Both the position numbers and the translations under genes were made by a program. Under the pieces are notes generated by a model that was given only the letters and a program-made list of their open reading frames with translations, searched no databases and was not told the DNA's origin. Positions 26,860 to 34,636 of a stretch of 64,000 bases of DNA are shown here, one piece after another. The stretch is from Hyphomicrobiales bacterium. GTDB taxonomy: Bacteria; Pseudomonadota; Alphaproteobacteria; Rhizobiales; Rhizobiaceae. The DNA lies in assembly GCA_900472175.1 (NCBI GenBank), contig UCHD01000002.1, forward strand, positions 45,984 to 109,983. Direction: 5' to 3'. Position 1 is the stretch's first letter; each line of letters opens with the position of its first letter.

Positions 26860-28518
26860 ATGATCAGCGCCGCCCGAAGCTGGCCCAGAGGCCGCGCCGG
26901 AGCCCGCTGGTTGCTTGGCGCAGGCACCGTCGCCTCTCTGGTCATGCTGCCGATTTTCGCCCTGTTGCTGCAGGCGCTCCAGGGGTCGGCGGGGTTGTGG
27001 TCGCATCTTGCCGCCACTGTCTTGCCCGTGGCGCTGGCGGACACCATCATTCTTCTCTGCGGCGTCGGCCTGATCACGGCCGTTCTCGGGACGTCAACGG
27101 CCTGGCTGGTCACGGCGTATGCCTTTCCCGGCCGCCGGGTGCTCGAATGGGCGCTTCTTTTGCCGCTGGCGGTTCCCACCTATATCATCGCTTATGCCTA
27201 TCTCGATATCCTGCATCCGATCGGATCGGTGCAGGGGGCAGTCCGCTGGTTGCTCGGTTATTCCAGCCCGCGGGAATTCCGCCTGCCGGATGTCCGCTCG
27301 ATGACCGGTTGCATCCTGCTTCTGGGATTTGTGCTCTATCCCTATGTCTATATCCCGACACGGGCGATGTTCCTGACCCAGTCGGCCAACCTGATCGATG
27401 CATCGCGCACGCTCGGCATTTCACGCCGCGCCGTCTTCTGGCATGTCGCGCTGCCGCTGGCCCGCCCGGCAGTCGCCGTCGGTGTCAGTCTGGCGCTGAT
27501 GGAAACGCTCAACGATATCGGCGCATCCGAATTTCTCGGCGTACGGACGCTGACTGTCTCGATCTACACCACCTGGATCACCCGCACCGATCTGCCGGGT
27601 GCCTCACAGATTGCGCTATCCTTGCTGATGGTCGTGGTGGCGCTGGTGGCTTTCGAAAAATGGGCGCGGGGCAAACAACGCTACTCGACCGGCGCGCAGC
27701 GCAGCCGCGCCTTCGAATCGCGCCGGGTATCGACAGCAAAGGGCCTGCTGCTGTTCTTCGGCGGGCTCCTGCCAATCTTCATCGGTTTTGGCGCGCCCGC
27801 GATCTACCTTGTCAATGAAGCGTGGAAGCGCATCGAGTTTGCCGGGCTTTCATCACGGTTCCTCAACGAAGCCTTCAACACCATCGTGCTTGCATCGGCC
27901 GCCACGATCATCACGGTTCTGTTTGGTCTGCTTGTTGCCTACGCCAGCCGCTTGCGGCCGGGGGCGGCGACGGCGTGGCTGCAGCGGCTTTCGACGCTCG
28001 GCTATGCGGCCCCCGGAACGGTTGTCGCCATTGGCGTCTTGATCGTGCTTGCCACGCTCGACGGCTTCATCGACCGCACGGCCGCCGCCTGGTTCGGCGT
28101 ATCGACGGGCCTGCTGTTCATCGGTTCGGGTGCGGCGCTGCTTTATGCCTATTCAGTCCGGTTCCTGGCCATATCCGCCGGTGGCATCGATGCGGGGCTG
28201 GCGCGCATCCCGGTGTCCTTCGATCACGCATCCCGCGTCCTTGGCCAATCGGCCGCCGGCACTTTTCGCCATGTGCATCTGCCGCTGTCGAAGGCGGCGA
28301 TCACGGCGGCCGGCCTTTTGGTGTTCGTCGATTGCGTCAAGGAACTGCCCGCGACGCTATTGCTGCGGCCGCTCAATGTCGAGACATTCGCGACACATCT
28401 GTATGGCGAGGCCGCGAGAGGCACCTATGAGGAGGCGTCCATCGCGGCTCTCGCCATCGTCGTCATCGGAATATTGCCGGTGGTCCTGCTTTCACGGATG
28501 GGGCAGGCCCGCCGGTAA
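26860..28518 (+). CDS. fbpB: Ferric iron ABC transporter permease, two-domain (FbpB-like)
   Basis: 552 residues with about twelve membrane helices in two homologous halves. Each half has an EAA-type loop (IDASRTLGISRRAVFWHVALPLARPAVAVG and FDHASRVLGQSAAGTFRHVHLPLSKAAITAAG). It forms the inner-membrane channel for Fe3+ with FbpC. The ribosome site is weak, and the gene lies behind a terminator-like stem-loop, both implying low expression relative to the binding protein. Confidence 0.9.
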   Translation: MISAARSWPRGRAGARWLLGAGTVASLVMLPIFALLLQALQGSAGLWSHLAATVLPVALADTIILLCGVGLITAVLGTSTAWLVTAYAFPGRRVLEWALLLPLAVPTYIIAYAYLDILHPIGSVQGAVRWLLGYSSPREFRLPDVRSMTGCILLLGFVLYPYVYIPTRAMFLTQSANLIDASRTLGISRRAVFWHVALPLARPAVAVGVSLALMETLNDIGASEFLGVRTLTVSIYTTWITRTDLPGASQIALSLLMVVVALVAFEKWARGKQRYSTGAQRSRAFESRRVSTAKGLLLFFGGLLPIFIGFGAPAIYLVNEAWKRIEFAGLSSRFLNEAFNTIVLASAATIITVLFGLLVAYASRLRPGAATAWLQRLSTLGYAAPGTVVAIGVLIVLATLDGFIDRTAAAWFGVSTGLLFIGSGAALLYAYSVRFLAISAGGIDAGLARIPVSFDHASRVLGQSAAGTFRHVHLPLSKAAITAAGLLVFVDCVKELPATLLLRPLNVETFATHLYGEAARGTYEEASIAALAIVVIGILPVVLLSRMGQARR

Positions 28519-28522
28519 CGGC

Positions 28523-29314
28523 TTACATAGCGTGGGCAACACCGGTGCCTGTCAGGATCATCACCAGCATCCAGACCGCCATGGCCACCATCATCACGTT
28601 TTCCGTCAGCGAGACAAAGCCGAGCGGCACGTTGCTGTCGCCACCGACACAGGCGCATTTCAGCTCGCGCTTGTCGATATAGACGGCCTTGAACACCGAG
28701 ACGGCCCCGATCGTGCCGATGAACAGTGCCACGGGGATCGAGATCCAGTTGAGCGCCCCGGCAATCATCAGGATGCCGGCACCCGCTTCCGCGAAAGGAT
28801 AGATATAGCTGTAGCGGACCCAACGCTTGGCAAGCAGGTCATAGTTGAGGAACATCGTCGAAAAGCTCTCGATGTTCTGAAGTTTGAGGATCGCCAGCAC
28901 CGCCATGGTAAAGGCGATGAACCATTCGGCCGAGCGCACGGTGAAAATGCTGCCATAGGCAGCATAGCTGGTGGCCAGCGCCATCAGCGCGGTGACGGCG
29001 AACACGGCGATCACGGGCCGGTAGGTCACTGCTTTCGGATCGCGGATTGTCTTGCCGAAATACCGGCGCAGGTCGTCATAGCCGCCGATACGGGTACCAT
29101 CGATGAAGGTTTGCGGCGTCGTCTGGACATCGTGCTGGACCTTGAACGCGTCGGTCTGCTCGCGCGTCGTCAGCCAGCGATCATCAACCACATAGCCCTG
29201 CTGCTCCAGAAGATCCTTGGCCTTGAGGCCGTAGGGGCAGGTGTGCTTGTCCATTACCATCCGGTAGAGGGTGGCGGTCTTCGATGCCTTGCCGGTCATA
29301 TCGCAATCTTTCAT
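28523..29314 (-). CDS. Glutaredoxin domain fused to MauE/DoxX-like membrane domain
   Basis: About 263 residues from MKDCDMTGK; ATG 29299 (MTGKASKTATLYRM) is an alternative. Residues 15-95 are a glutaredoxin domain with a monothiol CPYG site (Cys26) and the usual TTPQTFIDGTRIGGYDDLRRYF. Residues 110-260 hold four membrane helices of MauE type with a C-A-C pair near the end (KCACVGGDSNVPLGFVSLTEN). MauE-like proteins move electrons across the membrane for disulfide reduction, so this may couple cytosolic thiols to a membrane redox path. It is divergent from a MerR regulator over a canonical MerR promoter. The downstream fbpB gene converges with 4 bases between stops. Confidence 0.88.
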   Translation of the reverse strand: MKDCDMTGKASKTATLYRMVMDKHTCPYGLKAKDLLEQQGYVVDDRWLTTREQTDAFKVQHDVQTTPQTFIDGTRIGGYDDLRRYFGKTIRDPKAVTYRPVIAVFAVTALMALATSYAAYGSIFTVRSAEWFIAFTMAVLAILKLQNIESFSTMFLNYDLLAKRWVRYSYIYPFAEAGAGILMIAGALNWISIPVALFIGTIGAVSVFKAVYIDKRELKCACVGGDSNVPLGFVSLTENVMMVAMAVWMLVMILTGTGVAHAM

Positions 29315-29340
29315 TTCGCTTGGTTGGATCGATTGCAAGG

Positions 29341-29372
29341 ACTATAACATCCGTACCATGGTACGGAGTCAA
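29341..29372 (-). promoter_or_regulatory. MerR-type promoter with 20-bp spacer and palindromic operator
   Basis: On the minus strand TTGACT (29372-29367) and TATAGT (29346-29341) are separated by 20 bases, the overlong spacing that MerR-family activators correct by twisting DNA. The spacer contains the perfect 16-bp palindrome CCGTACCATGGTACGG (29351-29366). It faces the glutaredoxin-MauE gene; the regulator gene starts 4 bases beyond the -35 box on the other strand. Confidence 0.88.
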
Positions 29373-29375
29373 GCG

Positions 29376-29783
29376 ATGAAAGAAACAACAATTGCGGGGC
29401 TGGCGCGTGAGGGCGGTGTCGGAGTGGAAACCGTGCGCTACTACCAGCGGCGCGGTCTGCTCGGCACGCCGCAACGCACCGGCGGTGTCGGCCTGGGCGG
29501 CGGCATCCGGCGCTACGGCGAAGACGATATCCGCCGCCTGCGGTTCATCCGGACTGCGCAAACGGCTGGTTTTACGCTGGACGAAATTGGCGAGCTGCTG
29601 GCGCTGGATGCCGGTGAGGACCGGCATCGCGCTCATACATTGGCGCGGGAGCGTATCGTTGCGCTCGACGAGAAGATTGCCGAGCTGAGTGCTGCCCGTG
29701 CGTCGCTGCTCCGCCTTGCCGATGCTTGCGGCTCCACGTCAAAAGGCCCATGTCCAATCATCACGGCCTTCGACCTGGAGTGA
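29376..29783 (+). CDS. MerR family regulator, mercury-type subgroup but with an altered metal site
   Basis: 135 residues from MKETTIAGLAREGGVG. Winged helix residues 5-70 (VETVRYYQRRGLLGTPQRTG, GIRRYGEDDIRRLRFIRTAQTAGFTLDEI), dimer helix to about 113, then ADACGSTSKGPCPIITAF with Cys118 and Cys126. Mercury MerR proteins use three cysteines; the first, expected in the stretch LLALDAGEDRHRAHTLA, is missing, and the last two are seven rather than eight residues apart. The inducer may thus be another thiol-reactive metal or a redox signal. It should activate the divergent glutaredoxin-MauE promoter and repress itself. Confidence 0.9.
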   Translation: MKETTIAGLAREGGVGVETVRYYQRRGLLGTPQRTGGVGLGGGIRRYGEDDIRRLRFIRTAQTAGFTLDEIGELLALDAGEDRHRAHTLARERIVALDEKIAELSAARASLLRLADACGSTSKGPCPIITAFDLE

Positions 29784-29791
29784 TGGGATCG

Positions 29792-30757
29792 TCAACGGTG
29801 TGGCGAACGCCTGTCGGCATCAAGGACCGAGTTTGCGATGGCAATATCCTGAACCGCAATGCCGGTGAGATCGGCGATGGTTATGTCTGCGGGATGGATC
29901 CGCCCCGCGGCCTTGCCACCCAGAACAGCTCCAAGTTCGACGCAGGTTTCGGCGCAAATGTCTCCAGCGCGGTACGCGGTGGAAAATTCACCGTGGTCGA
30001 GAGATTGCGCCGCGCTGTCGCAGATGCGGCGGCTGGCGCGGGCCACAAGAGCTGCGTCCAATTCCTGCTTGCCGGACGCATCGGCGCCGATTGCGGTGAT
30101 GTGGGTGCCTAGTTGTATCCAGGCGCTGCGGATCAGCGGTTCGCGAGACGGCGTGGTCGTGATGATGATGTCAGCATCGCGGCAAAGGCGCTCCAAGTCG
30201 GAAGAGACGTGCACATCAATACCCTCGGCCTTGAGAGCATTCGCCGTTTCCCGCGCCTTGTCTTCCGAGCGCCCCCAGATGGTGAAGGAAAACGGCGTTC
30301 CCGGCATCGCCTGCTGCAGGCAGCGGACCTGCCAGCGGGCCTGAATGCCGGTTCCGACGATTGCCACCCGCCGCGCATCCGGACGGCACAGCGCCCGGGT
30401 GGCGATGGCACCGCCAAGGCCGGTGCGCAGGTCGGTGAGAAAACCTTCATCGAGCAGGATCGCTTCGAGAATGCCGGTCTCGGCGGAGAAGACCAGCATC
30501 ACACCGTTCGATGTCGGCAGGCCGATCGCCGGATTGCCGTAGAATCCGGCCGCGACCTTGATGACGAAGGTGGGGTCGCCGGCAATATGTCCGTATTTGA
30601 TATGGCAATCGCCGTCTTTGCTGGGAAACGCCAGATAGCCGACCGGCGGCATCACCGCCCGGCCATCGGATGCGGCGACATAGGCTGTTTCGACGGCCGC
30701 AAGCGCATGGTCGAGATCGATCAAGGCTTCGATTTCTGGGCGGGAGAGAATGATCAT
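29792..30757 (-). CDS. Ornithine cyclodeaminase / mu-crystallin family protein
   Basis: 321 residues. Family marks: HIKYGHIAGDPTFVIKVAAGFYGN (substrate lysine region), LLDEGFLTDLRTGLGGAIATRALCRPDARRVAIVGTGIQARWQVRCL (NAD(P)-binding glycine motif GTGIQA), TTTPSREPLI, and GTHITAIGADASGKQEL. Members deaminate or reduce amino and imino acids; the Pseudomonas relative DauB works beside DauR in D-arginine catabolism. Here too the gene overlaps (ATGA) a DauR/YheO-like regulator, so amino acid or imine metabolism is likely, substrate unknown. Confidence 0.88.
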   Translation of the reverse strand: MIILSRPEIEALIDLDHALAAVETAYVAASDGRAVMPPVGYLAFPSKDGDCHIKYGHIAGDPTFVIKVAAGFYGNPAIGLPTSNGVMLVFSAETGILEAILLDEGFLTDLRTGLGGAIATRALCRPDARRVAIVGTGIQARWQVRCLQQAMPGTPFSFTIWGRSEDKARETANALKAEGIDVHVSSDLERLCRDADIIITTTPSREPLIRSAWIQLGTHITAIGADASGKQELDAALVARASRRICDSAAQSLDHGEFSTAYRAGDICAETCVELGAVLGGKAAGRIHPADITIADLTGIAVQDIAIANSVLDADRRSPHR

Positions 30758-31371
30758 TCGTCCGCCGACCGGTCCTGGCTGAGATATTTGTAGACCGTTG
30801 CGCGGCCCATGCCGAGGATGCGGGAGATGTAGGCGGCTGAGTTTTTGCCGCCGAACGCGCCGTCGGCGGAAAGGTCCTTCACCACCTGCTGTTTCTGCTC
30901 GCGGGTGAGATCGGCAATGATCAAGCCGCGTGATCCTGTCCAGTTCTGGATGTATTCGTTGATGCGCTCATGCCAGTCCTCCTTGAACAGGCTGGCCGGC
31001 TTGGCATGATCGACGGGGATCGAGGCAAAGGCGCTCAATGTCTGCATCACCGCGTGAAAATGCGAGACATCGGCATTGATGCACATCACCGCCTTCGGCC
31101 GCTCGCTGCTATCGCGCAGGATGATGCTGATCGACTTGATCCGGCGGCCGTCCCAGTTGACCTTTTCATAGGGGCCGAGAAGGCGTTCGGTTGGACGAAA
31201 ATCGATCTCGTGCAGCAACGAGGGCTCGCCGATTTCGCGCTTGGAAAAATTTCCGGCGATGTGCGCCGCCGTCTCGGTTTCGAGATCGTGCAGCACGACC
31301 TCGACAAACGGCTGGAACAGCTGGGCAACACCGTCGCAAACGGCCGCGTAAGAGGCGAGTTCAGGCTTCAT
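30754..31371 (-). CDS. YheO/DauR-like transcriptional regulator (PAS-like plus HTH)
   Basis: 205 residues from MKPELASYAAVCDGVAQLF; the open frame reaches further upstream into the aminotransferase gene and is rejected. Residues 8-120 form the YheO-type PAS-like domain (FVEVVLHDLETETAAHIAGNFSKREIGEPSLL, KSISIILRDSSERPKAVMCINADVS). Residues 155-200 form a Fis-like helix-turn-helix (EQKQQVVKDLSADGAFGGKNSAAYISRILGMGRATVYKYL). It lies between the aminotransferase (4 bases upstream) and the cyclodeaminase-family gene (4-base overlap), so it is co-expressed with what it probably controls. Confidence 0.9.
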   Translation of the reverse strand: MKPELASYAAVCDGVAQLFQPFVEVVLHDLETETAAHIAGNFSKREIGEPSLLHEIDFRPTERLLGPYEKVNWDGRRIKSISIILRDSSERPKAVMCINADVSHFHAVMQTLSAFASIPVDHAKPASLFKEDWHERINEYIQNWTGSRGLIIADLTREQKQQVVKDLSADGAFGGKNSAAYISRILGMGRATVYKYLSQDRSADE

Positions 31372-31375
31372 CCCC

Positions 31376-32482
31376 TCAGCCCCGCATGTAGTCCGCAAGG
31401 CGCTCGAGGCCTGCCTCCAGATGATGTTTCTGCGCGCCGATACCGATGCGGACATAGCCGTCGAGGCCGTAGACGTCGCCGGGCACCAGCATGACGCTCT
31501 TCTGCTCCCGCACCCGATCGACCAGCACCGAGGAGTTGATGTCACGGTTGTAGCGGACAAACGCCATGCCGCCGGCGCGTGGGGGCAGGTAGGAAAACAG
31601 GTTGTTGTGCGCTTCGATCCAGGAGGTGAGCAGCGCCCGGTTCTCCCGCAGCAGATGGCGGCTGCGGGCCAGAATTTCGGCGCGCTTGGCGGGCTGCAGC
31701 ACGATATTGGCGATATGTTCGCTGAGCGCCCCGGTGGTGATCGAGGTGTAGTCCTTGCGCTGCCAGGTGCCGTAGATTTCCTTGGCCGGACCGGTCAGCC
31801 AGCCAAGCCGCAAGCCCGGAAGCGCCATTGCCTTGGATAGGCCGGCGGTGACCACGGCTTTTTCGTAGAGGTCGGCGAAGCTGACGGTTTCTTCGGTGTC
31901 GAGTTCCGAGCCCTTGTAGATCTCGTCGGCATGCAGGTAGACGCCGTGTTCGCGGGCGATAGCGACAAGCGGGTCCATCGTTTCGCGTGGCAACAGGCTG
32001 CCGGTCGGGTTGTTGGGGTTGCACAGGCTGATCATTTTGGTTCTTGGGCCGACTGCGGCGCGAACCTCGTCGAGATCCGGCAGCCACCCAAGCTCCTCGC
32101 GCAGGACGATCTCCTTGACGGTGACACCGAGCGCCTTGGCCCAGCCGCGGATCTGCAGGTAGTTCGGCACGAACAGCACCAGTTCGTCGCCGGGTTCCAA
32201 AAGGGTCATGACCAGAATGAAATTCGCTTCCGCCGAGCCATTGGTGACCATGACATTGTCGCGGTCGCGGCCTTTGTAGAGCCGGGCGATGGTGTCGCGC
32301 AATTCGACGCCGCCATTGGTCCAGCCGTAACCGAGTTCCACGTCGTGCAGGCTGAGCAGCTGGTCTGGCGTTAGCAGTTCCTTCAGCGAATAAGGATGGA
32401 CGCCGCTGTCGGAGAGATTGAACTCCACCAGATTTTCATAGAGCGACTGGATCCGTTCGAGCGTGAATTCCTCGATCTGCAT
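31376..32482 (-). CDS. PLP-dependent aminotransferase, class I/II
   Basis: 368 residues. Fold type I marks: GYGWTNGGVELRDTIARLY, VTNGSAEANFIL, ISLCNPNNPTGSL (PLP-contacting NPxxPTG), YLHADEIYKG (PLP Asp/Tyr), and the Schiff-base lysine in VTAGLSKAMALPGLRLGWLTG. GGAGAAG precedes the start. It is the first gene of a three-gene operon with the DauR-like regulator and the cyclodeaminase-family enzyme. Substrate cannot be fixed from sequence; a deamination/imine pathway for an amino acid is inferred from context. Confidence 0.9.
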   Translation of the reverse strand: MQIEEFTLERIQSLYENLVEFNLSDSGVHPYSLKELLTPDQLLSLHDVELGYGWTNGGVELRDTIARLYKGRDRDNVMVTNGSAEANFILVMTLLEPGDELVLFVPNYLQIRGWAKALGVTVKEIVLREELGWLPDLDEVRAAVGPRTKMISLCNPNNPTGSLLPRETMDPLVAIAREHGVYLHADEIYKGSELDTEETVSFADLYEKAVVTAGLSKAMALPGLRLGWLTGPAKEIYGTWQRKDYTSITTGALSEHIANIVLQPAKRAEILARSRHLLRENRALLTSWIEAHNNLFSYLPPRAGGMAFVRYNRDINSSVLVDRVREQKSVMLVPGDVYGLDGYVRIGIGAQKHHLEAGLERLADYMRG

Positions 32483-32528
32483 GACTGGGCTTCTCCGTGA
32501 TGGCTTTACAGCTGTGTATCACGAAGAG

Positions 32529-32548
32529 TGTGGACTATAAAGTACACA
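32529..32548. promoter_or_regulatory. Inverted repeat upstream of the aminotransferase operon
   Basis: TGTGGACT, spacer ATAA, AGTACACA: 8-bp arms with one mismatch, 47-66 bases before the aminotransferase start. It contains a TATA-like core on the minus strand. A candidate site for the operon's DauR-like regulator. Confidence 0.4.
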
Positions 32549-32571
32549 ATAGAAAATTTGTCTACATCACC

Positions 32572-33378
32572 TCACGTGGGCTTTGTAGCCCGGATCGCAT
32601 AGCGATGCTGCGTCCCGCGGGCGAGCCCTTTGAGGATGTTCCAGTGCCTTGCCTGGGTGCGGTGGATCTCGCCCAGGTTGGTATCAATGACGATGTTTTC
32701 AAACCCGGCTGCGGCCAGCATGGCGGCCACGGCTTCGGCCCGTGCGCCTTGCGAGAAATAGACCCTTGAAATGATGCTGCGATGGGTCTCCATCATGCCG
32801 GGCGGAGCATGCAGTGGATCACTCTTCAGAAGACCGCAGCGCTGCCCCCAGCCGGCGGCTTTCATCAGCATCCGTTCGAACAGGGTCGTGTTGACGAAAT
32901 CGCCGTCGATCACCAGCAATGTCCCGCCGGGTTTTAGCACCCGCAGCCATTCGGTAAAGGCGTTGGCCGGATCGACCAGCGTCCAGACCAGATGCCGGTT
33001 GATGATCGCGTCAAAGTGATCGTCCGGCTCCATGGTGTTCTCCGCGTCGCCGATGCGGAAGGTAATGCTGCGGGAGCGGATTTTCGCCTTGTTGCGGGCG
33101 CGCTCCAGCATCGGTTCGGCCCAATCGAGGCCGGTCACCTTGAAGCCGAGATCGTCCATCAGGTGCGAAACGACACCCGTGCCGCTGGCAAGATCCAGGG
33201 CGGCGCGGCCTTTGCCCTCGCCAAGATGTTTTACGACCAGCCGATGCCAGGCAGCACGTTCTTCCTCGGAAAAAATCTCGTGTCCCGGCGATTGATCGAA
33301 GGTTTCGGCGCGCACCGACCAATAGGCCTTGATCTCGTCGCGCAGGTCATAGTTCGAGAGACGGGGCGTGTCGGTCAT
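32572..33378 (-). CDS. Class I SAM-dependent methyltransferase
   Basis: 268 residues. Motif I LDLASGTGVVSHLMDDLG, motif II VTGLDWAEPMLERAR, then FRIGDAENTMEPDDHFDAIINRHLVWTLVDP and VLKPGGTLLVIDGDF. N-terminal helices (EIKAYWSVRAETFDQSPGHEIFSEEERAAW) are those of small-molecule methyltransferases. It is divergent from a FecCD-type ABC transporter over 121 bases, so the two may share control. A role in making or modifying the transported chelate is possible but unproven. Confidence 0.88.
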   Translation of the reverse strand: MTDTPRLSNYDLRDEIKAYWSVRAETFDQSPGHEIFSEEERAAWHRLVVKHLGEGKGRAALDLASGTGVVSHLMDDLGFKVTGLDWAEPMLERARNKAKIRSRSITFRIGDAENTMEPDDHFDAIINRHLVWTLVDPANAFTEWLRVLKPGGTLLVIDGDFVNTTLFERMLMKAAGWGQRCGLLKSDPLHAPPGMMETHRSIISRVYFSQGARAEAVAAMLAAAGFENIVIDTNLGEIHRTQARHWNILKGLARGTQHRYAIRATKPT

Positions 33379-33499
33379 ATTGGCCTGCCTTGGATGAAGT
33401 ATGAGCGAATGCTTTCTGGAAAGCTTCTAAAAGATAAAACTTGACTGTCAATATCATGATAACTACGAAACGCGCAGTTCCCCGATGGAGTAGATAACG
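33379..33499. promoter_or_regulatory. Divergent promoter region of methyltransferase and metal-chelate transporter
   Basis: 121 bases, AT-rich in the middle. TTGACT at 33441-33446 could be a rightward -35 box with a weak TACGAA -10 after 17 bases; the self-complementary TATCATGATA (33452-33461) lies between them as a possible operator. GGAAAGCTTCTAAAAG nearby slightly recalls an Irr-type iron box but does not match well enough to call. Confidence 0.4.
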
Positions 33500-34633
33500 A
33501 TGGGTATGTTTGGCAAGGCGGCCTTGGTCGCTGTGGGTCTCTGCGCGCTTTTTTCCAGCACGGTGCTGGCCGGTGAAAAGGTTGTCATCAAGGACATAAC
33601 CGGCCGTGATGTCGAGGTCAGCGTACCCGTCGACAATGTCATTCTCGGTGAAGGCCGCCAGATCTATTTCGTGGCCGCTCTGGATCGGGAAGCACCGTTC
33701 AAGCGCGTCGTCGGCTGGCGGGACGACCTCTCCAAGGCTGACCCGGAAAGCTATGATGCCTATCTCGCCAAATACCCCGAAATGGCAAAGCTGCCGACAT
33801 TCGGCGGCATGAAGGATGGCACGTTCGATATCGAGCAGGCTGTTTCACTGAAGCCCGATGTCATCATCATGAACCTTGATGCGAAAACATCGACCGAAGA
33901 GGCCGGCTACATTGAGAAGCTGGGCAAGGTCGGCATCCCGCTGGTCTATATCGACTTCCGCGAAAAGCCGATGGAGAATACCGAAGCCAGCATGCGGATC
34001 ATGGGCAAGCTGCTCGGCCAGGAAACCAAGGCCGAGGACTTCATCAAGTTCCGCGCCGACAGCATCGCCAAGGTGACCGACGTGCTGGCCAAGACCGACC
34101 TGGTCCGCCCGGTCGTCTTCGTCGAGCGCGCCGGCGGCTATTCCGACGATTGCTGCATGTCGTTCGGCAACGAGAATTTCGGCAAGATGGTCGAAATCGC
34201 CGGCGGCACGAATATGGCCAAGGATATCATTCCGGGCACGTTCGGCGCGGTCAATCCGGAACAGATCATCGCCTCCAATCCCGATCAGGTCATCATCACC
34301 GGCGGCAATTGGCAGGGTTATGTTCCCGGTGGCAACTGGGTCGGCGTCGGCTATGGTGCCGATCTCAAGGAAGCTCAGCGCAAGCTCGAAAACCTGACCA
34401 AGCGTCCGGCCTTCACCGGTGTGAAGGCAGTCAAGGACGGCAATGTTCACGCCATCTGGCACCAGTTCTACAACAACCCGTACCAGTTCGTAGCGATCCA
34501 GGAGATTGCCAAGTGGCTGCATCCGGAACTGTTCAAGGACCTCGATCCGGAAGCCACATTCAAGGAACTGCATGCACGCTTCCTGCCGCTGGACTACAAG
34601 CCCGGCTATTTCGTCTCCCTGAAGGGCGAATAA
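33500..34633 (+). CDS. ABC transporter binding protein, iron-siderophore/cobalamin (FepB-like) type
   Basis: 377 residues with a Sec signal (MGMFGKAALVAVGLCALFSSTVLA) and GGAG before the ATG. Mature protein shows VVIKDITGRDVEVSVPVDNVILGEGRQIYFVAALD and AVSLKPDVIIMNLDAK, typical of cluster A-II binding proteins for metal chelates. A Cys-Cys pair occurs in GGYSDDCCMSFGNENFG. It heads a binding protein/permease/ATPase operon (3-base gap, then 7-base overlap). The ligand may be a siderophore, heme, corrinoid or oxyanion; nothing in the sequence decides. Confidence 0.88.
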   Translation: MGMFGKAALVAVGLCALFSSTVLAGEKVVIKDITGRDVEVSVPVDNVILGEGRQIYFVAALDREAPFKRVVGWRDDLSKADPESYDAYLAKYPEMAKLPTFGGMKDGTFDIEQAVSLKPDVIIMNLDAKTSTEEAGYIEKLGKVGIPLVYIDFREKPMENTEASMRIMGKLLGQETKAEDFIKFRADSIAKVTDVLAKTDLVRPVVFVERAGGYSDDCCMSFGNENFGKMVEIAGGTNMAKDIIPGTFGAVNPEQIIASNPDQVIITGGNWQGYVPGGNWVGVGYGADLKEAQRKLENLTKRPAFTGVKAVKDGNVHAIWHQFYNNPYQFVAIQEIAKWLHPELFKDLDPEATFKELHARFLPLDYKPGYFVSLKGE

Positions 34634-34636
34634 CCG

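Noticed and set aside
33405..33436. Possible Irr-type iron box before the chelate transporter
   Set aside because: Only one half resembles the consensus; the other half has too many mismatches.
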